Source of the DNA: Mesostigma viride
Taxonomy: Eukaryota; Streptophyta; Mesostigmatophyceae; Mesostigmatales; Mesostigmataceae
Length of the DNA stretch: 64,000 nucleotides
Direction: 5' to 3'
NCBI GenBank assembly: GCA_009746045.1
Contig: RPFO01000079.1
Location: forward strand, 6,736,953 to 6,800,952
Positions 1 through 22,599 of this stretch are shown piece by piece (the first letter of the stretch is position 1; each line of letters begins with the position of its first letter). Below the pieces are notes generated by a model, which worked only from the letters and a program-made list of their open reading frames with translations, searched no databases and was not told the origin of the DNA. Both the position numbers and the translations under genes were made by a program.

Positions 1-895
1 CTATAGAGATTGTGAGCTCCTGATCTTTCACACGGCCAGCGTGTGAGCCAAGGTTACAAATAGCAACCCCACCTGCTATAATCCACACCACCTGCTTGTT
101 GTGCCCACCCACATGCCTGCCGTTGTTCGTCATCGGCCACCACCGGCTGTTTATCAGCCACATTGCCACCACCAGCGGCTGGAATCACCCACCCACCTGT
201 CTGCCCGTACGCGAACAGTGTGCTGTTGCACCACTGGAACGCGTTGTCAATGATGGGCATGCCGATGCCTGCCAGGTGGCGGGGGGTGGGTGGGTGGGTG
301 GGTGGGGTGGGTGGAGCGACAAACAAGGAAGCATCAGTCAAAAAGCCATAGGGAAGCTAGGCCAGGTTGGATATTCATTCCTTGACCAAGTTGTTACTTT
401 TCCATCCCCCCCCCCTAGCTTGCTTTGTTTGTCGTTTAGCACATGAAATGCGCAGTAAATGGCTGTAATATACGCGCAAAAGCACGGTGCAACAGCAAAC
501 GAATTAAATGCCAATGCGTGCATCTCTTCTAAATGGCAAGAATATGATAGCATCGCTGGCAGTGGTCGCTGGATCCACATGAACAAAACAGGCTATGTGA
601 CGATGCACTTACGTGCTTTAAATGAATTATACGATGATGAGTATGCATGATGAATCAGGTCGCATGCCAATTATGGACTTTGTAGCCAAGAAACCCAACA
701 ATGCTGAAACCTGGAACAGCGAGCCAAGACAAGGGCACTTGGTGATGCGACGGCCATGCAGGCCATCAACCTGACGACCCTATCCCGGAACGTACCTGAC
801 AACCCCTACTCCTGGGAACCTGTCTCTGGTACATAGTAGATCATACTTATATAGGATGCACCCTTGCGGCAACCTCTACCTGGGAACGGGTCTCT

Positions 896-1177
896 GATCT
901 GCTCGGTAATCACAGTCTGCCATTAAATACACTAGTATGTGTGTGTATAGTAGACTGTGTACAAACTAGTATATGTGTGATCTGCTCGGTAATCACAGTC
1001 AGCCATTAGATACACTAGTATATGTGTGTATAGTGGTGTACATACTAGTATATGTGTGATCTGATTGGTAATCACAGTCTGCCATTAAATACACTAGTAT
1101 ATGTGTGTACAGTAGTGTACAGACTAGTATATGTGTGATCTGCTCGGTAATCACAGTCAGCCATTAAATAAACTAAG
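896..1177. repeat. 79-83 bp tandem repeat, about 3.5 copies
   Basis: Units start at 896, 979, 1058 and 1137, each opening with GATCTG. Each contains TCGGTAATCACAGTC or a one-to-two base variant, ACACTAGTAT, and a TGTGTGTA tract. The fourth copy is broken off after about 40 bases. Confidence 0.85.
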
Positions 1178-1645
1178 TGTAGACGAATGGACAGCCGTGC
1201 AAGTCGACCTGGTCCACAGACAAACAGACTTGAACATCCGCTACATAAACGGCACCTCGGAGAAAATCAATCCGAAACATTATCCATGCCTTGGAGCGAT
1301 TCATGCGAGTTCCACTTATGCAAAACCGTGCTACGTTGTGCGTGTAGGCACACGTGTGGACACACAGGGCGCCACAGCAGGGTGGCGCTACTGTATCTCC
1401 ATTAAATGAAGGCTGCCACGGGATGGCTCCCCTGCCTGGACAGCTGCTATAACCGCTCCTGTGGTCAGTTCGTTTAAGGTACCTTGGAACAGCTCCTCCT
1501 GCCGGGAACCCTCGCCGTACACATGGTCGAAATGGAACGCCTGGGCCTCCACGTCCGCATGCCTCGCGATCTGCACCGAGCTGGGGGGCAGAGACAGGGG
1601 GGGGCCACGTGGTGCATTGCTGGGTGCCAAGCACCAAGTGAGCAC

Positions 1646-1903
1646 GGGAGGGAGGGAGGGAGGGAGGGAGGGAGGGAGGGAGGGAGGGAGGGAGGGAGGG
1701 AGGGAGGGAGGGAGGGAGGGAGGGAGGGAGGGAGGGAGGGAGGGAGGGAGGGAGGGAGGGAGGGAGGGAGGGAGGGAGGGAGGAGGGAGGGAGGGAGGGA
1801 GGGAGGGAGGAGGGAGGGAGGGAGGGAGGGAGGGAGGGAGGGAGGGAGGGAGGGAGGGAGAGGGAGGGAGGGAGGGAGGGAGGGAGGGTGGGGGGGAGGG
1901 AGG
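1646..1903. repeat. (GGGA)n minisatellite
   Basis: About 250 bp of nearly pure GGGA repeat with a few phase slips (GGAGGA, GAGA). It creates long artificial frames on both strands (Gly-Arg-Glu-Gly on +, Leu-Pro-Pro-Ser on -), which should not be called genes. Confidence 0.95.
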
Positions 1904-3526
1904 CCACATATCGCATCCAGGAGGCCCGGCACCGCTTGTTGGCTTTTTGTTCACTACAACTTGTTTACTACGACACACACGCAGATTAGCAAATGGAACA
2001 CCTTCTGATGGCCTGGATCATCCCTGAGGCAACCAGCTTCCACACAGTAAGCTACTTGTCACTGGCAGGTGATTGACCTGGGAGGCATGCCCAGGCGCGC
2101 CAGTCGATGAGTTTATGCAAGAGCTCAAGACTGTCCCCTTGCTCATGCCTGTGTGAGCTTTAGAAAAGGACTGTTCAGAACAGGATGGGAAAGTGTTTCT
2201 GACCCAGCTAAGTTCACAAAAATTCAACGTTTCTGATGACTGTTGCAAAAGACTTTGCAAGGGAATGCTGCACGCAAGGATCGACCTCTACATGCATTAC
2301 CTGCGTCCGCCCTCATTGGAAACGACGACGCGTACGGGATCATTTGCGAGAAGCTCCCTGCGAACGCCAGAAGAAAAGTTTGCACTGTACAACTACATCA
2401 GGTAATAATGTTCAACGCAACTATGACGTCCCTAGAGAAATTCATTTGAAATCATGCGAATTCTATCCATCCATTAGCTTTTCAAGTTACAGGCTCCACG
2501 CATCTGGGAGATTGTGCTATAGACATGCTGGGAAACCTTTGTAGCAAGCCACACAACATGTACGACCTTGTACCGGCGGCAATCCGGATTATACCTGGTC
2601 ACGTGCGCTGAAATGCATCACATGGCAAAAGCGGTCAGATAAGCTAAACCAATAGAATTGAAGGCCTTGACTTGGATACCTGTCGTTGAGTGGGCGGACA
2701 CGCACAGCCACGCGGACAGAGGCTTCGCGCCCTACGTCTGCCATTTCACTCGGGTGCACCCGAGCTATCTTTAGCGACGGTGCAGTGTGCCTGATATTGG
2801 CTGCCGGGGCTCGTGCAGGCTAAGCCGTACGAGCAGGAAAGACCAAACTTGCATTTTACATATTATATGACAGCATTCGAGGCAGTAATTGCGTCGAGCG
2901 TCGTGATTTACGCTTCTGCTATCTGGCCCACGCTGCCATTTTCCGTTTTCCCTCGTTTGGCCGTGAATGCAATTATTTACGGTAACTCGAGTACACGTGT
3001 AATCGAGTATTGTGTCTTGCTGCCTCGGCCTCGCCAGCTTGGCCTGATGCTGCCATTCCTACACGGCTACCCACCCCTACGGTAGCTTGGCTCAGTTGGC
3101 TGCCACGAACTCCACGTACCAGGTCGCGAACCGTACGGACATTTGATAATGTGACGGCTCTGGATGACCAGTTGGTAGCAAGATGTGTACTGTGGTCAAC
3201 AGTGCGGACAATGCTGGCCTGGCAAATGATGGCCAGCACATCTTTCAGCAGTAGAAGTTCTCTGAGTCTAGAGTACGATGGCTCCCAAGCAGTATGCAGT
3301 GATTGCATATTACTGCGTGGCAGCCATGCCCGTGAAATTAGTGCGTTGTCTTTACCAACGCCTGCAGCTGGTTGGGGAATGCGTGCGATAGGCAGGGGCT
3401 GCCATTCGATCCGATTTTGTGACCCGTCAATGGAGGCTCATTGCCTGTCAGCAGCTTCATTGGGAAAATCCCGTTTGGTAGCGTAGCACTAGAAGCCGTG
3501 TCGGCGCTACTTCCGTTATCGCAGCC

Positions 3527-15817
<12,291 letters not shown>

Positions 15818-17680
15818 TCCCGCCCCGCCCCGCGTCGATTTGTTGGTTGCCCCCCGACAAGCTTGGCGGCCCTATCCCGCTGGTCAGACCAGGGGGTTCG
15901 AAGCCGAGGGGATCTGGCTGCGACTTTGGTGGGGGCTTGTTTTCAAATTTGGGAAGGGTCCGGCTCCACTCCTCAAGGCGGCTCCACTGCTCAAGGCATG
16001 GTGGCGATTTCGGCTCGATTTTGGGATGAGAAGCTAGTGGGTGGCCCCTCGGCTCCTCGGGTGTGAGCACGGACCTTGTTGGAGTGTGCATCAAGAGAGG
16101 GCAACGGAGCATTGATGCCGTGACATGTGGCAGCCCCTTGAGGATGGCATGCACGAACGGGGGTTGCTCGCTAACTGCTTCCAGGCTGCGACTGGCGTTT
16201 GCTGCGTGACCCGTTGTGGTGGGCGTGAGCGTGGCGGGGATTTGCTTCGACTTGTCGCCACGCATGCGAGGGAAACCATGCACGCGCATGGTGACCAGTC
16301 CGGAACTGTGTTCGATTCGCCATGAAACGTCAAATGGCTTCGATGGCGCTTTCTGCGGGATGCATCCAGGAAGGATGCCCTGTCATGTCCCTTGGTACCG
16401 CCGTGGCGATGGCACCATGCGCGTGCTCTGAAGGTAAGCAGCAAACGAGCGGTTGCTTGGGTGGCAACCAGCGCCAGGAGGGGTGGCAGCCAGCGCCAGG
16501 CGGGGTGGCATCAGAATCAGTTCAAGTACAACTGACGTCGCCGTGAGGATGGTGCGCCCTAGGTGGATCGGTGGCATGGCTTTGGTACGCCGCCCATGGA
16601 TTACATTGTAAGAGACCCCGTGGTTATAGTACAGGTTTGAGGTCTGGTCGTCTCCTGATGGGGCAGGGGAGGGTGAAGGGGGGCAGACGCAGTCAACAGA
16701 CCATGGGAGTGCACGTTGGCTCAGCACCACAAACCATGCATACTTCCATGTGGTTTGTCCCAACAAAACCGTGCTGCATGGCGAGAGGCGACTGGCAATT
16801 TAGTTCCAGAGATATGAGGCAAGCCTTTAAGCATGAGACTGATATGTTATCTGGTGGGCGCTCTTTTTGCAAATGTAGTTTACTTTAAACATAACATACA
16901 ATAAATTCTGGTACGTCATGCATGGACATACATGCACGCAGGTGCACTCACTCAATCACTCAGGGCTATGTGCTATATATACTCCCAACGGAGTTATGTT
17001 CCAATTCAATTCAATACCATAGGTAGGCTGCCGCATAGCTTATGCTACAAAGGTGAGGTGGGCCCAAGACGTCACCTAAGGCGCAACCAGATGGCCACAA
17101 TGTACGTGCCAGAGCTATTGAAGGTACTAAAACGCTGGCATGAAGGAGAAAGGGGGTCTCAGCCCTTTCTTCCTGTTGGGCACATTGAATTGAATTGAAT
17201 TGAATTGTAACATAACTCCGTTGGCCGGAGTACATGTGGCACATATCCCTGAGAAGGGGCATATGGCTTTTAATACATACTTGGCTACTTCCTGCAAGGG
17301 TAGGGTGTAAACTATACGCCTGCTCTGGGTACACAAAGTGCACCTGCACACCACTACGTATTCCAGTACCTAGGGCGCAGACATAGGCGGTAAGATCATC
17401 ATGGCTATACAAATTAAGGCTATAGGGCATGGCTAGCTTCTCAGCAGAGAGTGACTCTAGCTCTGCATGGGCACAGCATAACTAAATAAATAAATTAAGG
17501 CTAGGCATCATCTGGCCTGTGGGGCATGCACATCATAGGCACACGTGTACATGGCTAAATAAGGCATGAAGGCATCAGCTGGCCGGTATGGGGCCCGGCC
17601 ACACAGTGTAGTAGTACTACAGTGTAGTAGGCGCACATGTACAAGGCCACGGTGGCTAGGCCTCACTATTCTACACTACT
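15818..17680. other. Spacer after the sialidase-like gene
   Basis: It should hold the 3' UTR and poly(A) site, which I cannot place. No coding frame is convincing. The one clear structure is the inverted repeat at 16962-17252. Confidence 0.5.
16962..17252. repeat. Inverted repeat with arms of about 55-65 bp
   Basis: The left arm (16962-17014) contains CAACGGAGTTATGTTCCAAT and ATTCAATTCAA. The right arm (17185-17252) contains the reverse complement, with TTGAATTGAAT expanded and ACATAACTCCGTTGG. The spacer is about 170 bp. It could be a small foldback element. Confidence 0.8.
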
Positions 17681-17689
17681 GCCAGTGTA

Positions 17690-18960
17690 TTCCCCTAAGC
17701 TGGGGTGTCTGGAGGTGCTGGGGCCGCGGCGGTCGCTTGCCAGGCCGGGCCGGCTTGTGGCCGACGTAGATGGCGGCCCCCTTCCAGTAAACCGGCTTCC
17801 CCGCCGCGGTCTGCCGGCGGGATCGAGCTGGAGGTAGGTCAGCCATAGCTCCCGTCGCCGTTGTTGCTGCGCCAGGGTCAAGTCGTCGTCCAGGGTGTAG
17901 TGAGTCTTCTCGAGCCGCTTGCGGCGTCTGAGAAACGAAATCTTGTCCGCGCCGGGTGCTCAAAGATGAGCAGAAGCGGAGGCGCCCCTGCCTTACCTCG
18001 CGAGCGGGGAAGGCGGTGGGCGTCCAGCTTGATCTCACCACTGATGAGGCCCATGCGACCAAGGATTTCTCTCTCAAACGCCTGTGCAAGCGTCACGAAA
18101 TTCTCACCTTCCGCCAGGTCGAAGTTCTTGACGATGACGTTTGACATTGTGGCTGCGCTTGGCGAGCTCGGCCTCAGTCGCGGAGGTCGAGCGTCTGCTG
18201 CTGGAGCTGTGCTGCGACGGCGGAGGTCCGTGGTGGAGGTGGTGTGTTGCTTGATCATGTCCACCCAGGTCTGGGTGGGAGGGGCATCGCCAGCCGGGCC
18301 AGCGGGGGCTGGCTTGGCGGCCGCATTATGTCCTTCACCGCCTCAGTGGGTGGTGAGGCCTGCCCGGCCTGCGGTGCAATTGTTGTGCAGGCACTCCATG
18401 GCGCGCGCGATGGCGTTGTCCTTGAGGCGCTGGTCGATGTCGCGGAGCTGGGCGGTGATGGCGGCGGAGGTGGGGGTGGTGGCGGTGGATCGAGTAGGCG
18501 CGAGCCTCGGAGGGTCAGTGGAGGTGGCGGTGGATATGGTGGAGACGGGAGGGGGAGCCGGCTTGGCAGCCAGCGTGCTGCCCATTGCAGCCACATCTGC
18601 AGCAAGGGGGGCCACGTGCTGCGCGAGGGCCTCCTCAAGGAGTTAGGGGATGGAGCTAGGATTCGGTCAAGGTGGTGGTGAGCTAGGCCGGCAGGCCGTT
18701 GGGGGCCCAAAGCTCCTCGATGGAGCGTCCAAGGAGGGAGAAGAGGGCATAATAATATCCGCAGCTTGCATGGGGCGGGTCAAGGCGGTGAGAATGTATT
18801 CGTATGGGCCGGCGCCGCCGATGGTAGGAATCGACGAGGCGACCCTGGTGGAAGAGCTGCTTACACATTTCAGTGAGCGAGGCGTGCGATCCAAAGTCTG
18901 AACACGTAGCCCATGAGGCTGTCGTCGGTGGTTGATCTTGTCAAAAAAGCCGGGCGCTGG
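17690..18960 (-). pseudogene. L1-type retrotransposon ORF1, decayed (copy A)
   Basis: Read on the minus strand this is an L1-ORF1-like RNA-binding protein split over several frames. An N-terminal Pro/Ala/Thr-rich and helical part (18343-18894) is followed by an RRM-like stretch starting MSNVIVKNFDLAEGENF with HRLPRSRGKAGAPPLLLIF (about 17950-18145). A C-terminal part with LTLAQQQRRRELWLTYLQ (to about 17690) follows. That layout (RRM, then a CTD with a DDLT-AQQQQR motif) is typical of L1-clade ORF1p. Three other copies of the family lie in the window. Frame breaks between the RRM and CTD make it inactive. No ORF2 follows. Confidence 0.7.
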
Positions 18961-19581
18961 CCGGCGTCAAATTCGAACTCGTCCCCGGCCGGTTCAGCTC
19001 GGCAGGGCGACTGCGGCTTGCTTGCATGGGCTCAGGCGACGCTGCGGGCGAGAAGAGCCCGGGGTGCCGTGGGCGACCACAGTCTAGGGCTTGGGATTTG
19101 GAAATCTGAACGTGCGGTTGGAGTTTCGCGGGGAAACCCAAGTTCCCCAAGTAATCCACCAATGAAGCGCTTCGATCACTTAATTGCCCGCTTAAACCTA
19201 AGCCGGGCGTTCCGGCTGGCCACTTAATAAACGAAACAAGATGTTCTGGGCCGGAGGGCGAAGCTGCAGCCGGAGCTGCAGACGTAATAATTTTCAGGGC
19301 TTAGCGCAGGCTGCCGCCAGGCTGCGTTGCGCGGAGGAGCGTTTGCTCGCCATATTAGTGCATGATTGCTTCGGGAAAATATATCAGCGTGTGCGTCTTA
19401 GAAAGACGAAGCGATTGTGATATTCATGCACGGCCGAATTTGGTGCCCAAACGTGAAAGTTATGAGCTCTGCCGTCAGCCATGGCTACCTAGCTCGTGGC
19501 TCGTGGCTTGTAGGTACCCCCGTATGTTGCGCACGTACAGTAAGTAAGCTAGGTTGTCAGTCTCCTTGATACAGTAATTAT

Positions 19582-19699
19582 AGTAAGTAAAGTAAGTACT
19601 TGCGTGTCATGCGCAAAGGCATCAGCCACGGAGTACTATGCTAATCTCATGAGAAAAAATAATTACACAAAAGTTTAAGGCAAATATCGTCTGCATCAT
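19582..19699 (+). repeat. Dispersed short repeat (about 110 bp), copy 1
   Basis: Starts with AGTAAGTAAAGTAAGTACTT and contains GAGTACTATGCTAATCTCAT and ATATCGTCTGCATCAT. A close copy is inserted in ORF1 copy D at 31436-31543, and a partial one lies reversed at 28764-28802. Confidence 0.8.
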
Positions 19700-20005
19700 T
19701 CCCCAACCATTAGGCACTAGATGGGGATGTAATCCTCATCCGAGCTGTCCAGTCTACTGTAATGGCAGACGAGGCGGTAGTGTAGCGGCTATTCTCACGG
19801 CCAATAACCTCCACCTGCGGACTTCTACCCTGGCTAGCAACGGGCCGCGGGGCCGGCCCGTGGGGAGAAAACAGGAGCATACCCCTCAGGAAGGTGCTTA
19901 TCGCAGATGGCACCCCATTTGGTAGCGGACGCCGAGGATATGACGTTCGGAGCATTCTAGTGACGGTGCTGTCAAGCTGCACATACAGGGATTAAAAGCA
20001 CTCCG

Positions 20006-20033
20006 GTGCTCCGTGACTCCCCAACGGGAGCAC
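20006..20033 (-). repeat. 28-bp hairpin module, copy 1
   Basis: GTGCTCCGTGACTCCCCAAC followed by GGGAGCAC; the ends pair (GTGCTCC with GGGAGCAC). The same module occurs at 28859, 29232 and 61217. Confidence 0.8.
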
Positions 20034-20215
20034 GAGTTTGATTAATTAATTTATTATCTAGTTAATCCTATATATTAATTTAGCCAATGTAAGGTAATCC
20101 GACACTATCCAGGGCATCGCGACTTCAGGACTCGCCAATCCAAAAAGCCTGGGAAATACTGAACGCCAATACGAAATACGAAGGCGGACTTACTGACGGC
20201 ACCATATTGAACCCG

Positions 20216-20370
20216 CGCGAAGCGCCCGGCGGCGAGCGAAGCGAGTTGCGCTGAAAGCGCACAGCGAGCGCAGCGAGCGGCGAGCGGAGCGAGCGCACCG
20301 TACTGTTCAGCGGGCCGCGAGCGAAGCGAGCACCGTACTGTTCGGCGGGCCGCGAGCGAAGCGAGCAACG
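20216..20370. repeat. GC-rich GCGAGCGAAGCGAG repeat
   Basis: Short units of GAGCGAAGCGAG and GGCGGGCCGCGAGCGAAGC recur, including two nearly identical 38-40 bp blocks with CACCGTACTGTTC or CAACGTACTGTTC. It is far more GC-rich than its flanks and self-complementary in places. Confidence 0.8.
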
Positions 20371-20645
20371 TACTGTTCCCCTCTCCGGGGCCGCGGCAGC
20401 AAAGGACCACGTACTACGCAGCAGGCAGCGGGCAGTCCCTCTACCGCCCCAAAGTGACTTTTTTTGGCTGGGCGAAGCCAGCGGGTCACATCACTCTCAT
20501 GCACTAGTTAATTAATTAATAACGCTGGGCGCTAATATCATTTCAAGTGCTGTAATGGCCCAAGCAAAGTCCATAATCGATTGGCCCCATCGATCTAGAC
20601 AACTAGCTTGAGTGCGCTATCCCAGGGGAGCCTGGGGGCCGGGGC

Positions 20646-21750
20646 TTAATTCCACAGTTTCTTGCTGACGTCAAGGTCCCCGCCCCGCCAGTACACAGTG
20701 ACTTGGGGCTTCTTGGGGTTGGTCTTGTGGCGAATGTAGTCGGGCCACTGATCGCGGCGTTGCTGCTGCTGGGCTGGCGTCAGGTCATCGTCAAGCGACC
20801 AGGAGGTGTTCACCAGCTTCTTGCGGCGAGACGGAGGAACAGAACTCGGGCTGCATGTGATGTCGCTGAAGGTGAGGACCACTGGAGGGGGCCCATGCAG
20901 CCTTGTCCCGTGGATGGGGCACTAGGCGGTATGCGCCCTGCAGTGTCGCACCTGGCAGCTCCATGCATGCATGCCAAGAGTTGTTCTTCAGCTCGTCGAG
21001 AAGAGAGTCTGGGGTCTCCTCCAGCTGCATGCATGTCGAAGCGCCTGAGGATGACCCGGCAGCGGCGACGGTACGCGGTCAGCAGCCTCGCGGCGCGTGT
21101 CTTCCAACTCCTGGAGCTTGGTGGTGATGGCGGTGACCTGGTATAGAGGTTGCCTGGCTCTTGAGCAGGTCAGCCCAGGATCGACGCGCGAGCTAGTCGA
21201 AGGGTCGATCATCCGGCTAGCCCTACCAGCAGGTTGGGCAGCGATGGTGGCCATTCGCTCGGCGATCTCGGCGACCTGCGTGGCCAGGGCGTCTACCTTG
21301 GTAGCAACTGCCTCAAGTTTCACAACCGGTGCCTTGGCCGACTCGGCCTTCCACCATGGTTAAGGCGGGCGGTCACAGTGGCTGTGGCCTCGGAAACTTT
21401 GATTACAATGTGCTCTTGCTTAGCAGTATGACTGAGGCTGGAGCTTAAGTGCGACTCTGGCTTCAATAATGTTGACCTTGGCCGAGAGAGTGTTGAGTGG
21501 GCCGTGAGGCGCGTTCAGGGCTGCTCAGCCATCGGCGCCAGCTGCTCCGCCACTGCAGCTCGGATCCAGAGTCCGTGAGCACTGGGGGAGGTGCACCACC
21601 CTGCGACGAGGATGCTGCAGCTGCTGTGGCTGCCCGTCTGCGCTCATGCAGGAGGCTCCGGAGGCCAGCGTAGCCAATCTGGGAGAAGTCCTGGGCGTCG
21701 CAGCGCAGGTAGCTGCACATGATGATCCTGCCTTCAAGTACGCCAACATG
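20646..21750 (-). pseudogene. L1-type retrotransposon ORF1, decayed (copy B)
   Basis: The best preserved part is the C-terminal domain at 20646-20882 (-): SRRKKLVNTSWSLDDDLTPA, then QQQQRRDQWPDYIRHK and VTVYWRGGDLDV. Upstream are helical, coiled-coil-like pieces: KLEAVATKVDALATQVAEIA and TKLQELEDTRREAADR (20988-21323), and DFSQIGYAGLRSLLHERRR (21463-21720). The order coiled coil, RNA-binding region, DDLT motif is that of L1-type ORF1p. Several frame changes make it a relic. Confidence 0.7.
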
Positions 21751-22599
21751 AGTATAGTCCTAGCTACGGAATCTGCTATACATCAGATGATTTCTTGCGT
21801 GCGCTGGTTGTCTCTATAATTTGATTGTTGTTGTGACTGGCGTTGCGCCCCTTGCAGCGATCTATCTTCCGCATGAGCTGGCGCTCGATCATCAACACTG
21901 TACTTCACATGCATGTTATAATTAGCACCTGACTGCATATGCATGTATGGTATCTGCGCAAGGGCGCAGCTATAGCATTAACGTCCAAATCTATTCATAC
22001 GTGCATGTCTAGATAGAACAATTAAGGTCATGATAAATTTAACAAACAACCAAGGTACGTAATTATGTGGTTACAAGAACATGATGTGCAAGCAGCTTGA
22101 TTGATTTATGAAGGTACTTCCATGTTACTTTACACACACAGGGAAAAAAAATGGCAAACTCATGCGAAAGCCATCAGCTTGACGCACTGTAAATTCACAA
22201 AAGTGTTGCATGATTGAGGCTATCATGCAGAATGCATGATTGAGGCCATCATGCAGAATGCATGATGGCGGCTATCATGCAGAACAATAAGCGAGGAAGC
22301 TATGGGCTAGCATTGTCATGGTAAGACAATGTTCGATCTAGTCTGTAATCACTAAGCCATTAGCAATTCGATTAGTGACCCCCCCCCAGTAATATGCTTG
22401 TCATGGCATGCCCAGACAAAACATTCTCAACTCCACGGCATCCAGTTGAAAGTCGCATTCCGCCGCTGGTTTAGCTTTAAAAAAAAAGTCTAGCGTTCAG
22501 GTCACATGCAGCCTGGTCAGTAATAAACCCCATCACCCAGGGCACACACCAGAGATAATTGTATAAGCACAGTCAGCTATTACCTCATTGATAGCCAGC
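21751..22599. other. Spacer with a short tandem repeat
   Basis: At 22209-22285 a unit of about 26 bp (CATGATTGAGGCTATCATGC) is repeated three times. Nothing else is interpretable. The 3' UTR of the minus-strand membrane protein would lie at the right edge. Confidence 0.5.

Larger units (their letters stand above)
1..3526. other. Repeat-rich spacer without a confident gene
   Basis: I find no open frame here with a recognisable domain and linked splice sites. The longer frames over 1173-2027 are products of the GGGA array. The stretch from 2030 to 3500 is ordinary mixed sequence, and its short frames have no codon signal I trust. A small upstream exon or 5' UTR of the sialidase-like gene could lie in the last few hundred bases, but nothing in the sequence fixes one. 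Confidence 0.5.
18961..20645. other. Spacer between ORF1 copies, with dispersed repeats
   Basis: It holds a dispersed repeat at 19582-19699, a hairpin module at 20006-20033, a GC-rich array at 20216-20370, and TTAATTAAT tracts at 20040 and 20505. No gene is supported. Confidence 0.5.

Noticed and set aside
1173-2027. Leu-Pro-Pro-Ser and Gly-Arg-Glu-Gly frames
   Set aside because: Translation of the GGGA array with no flanking coding signal.
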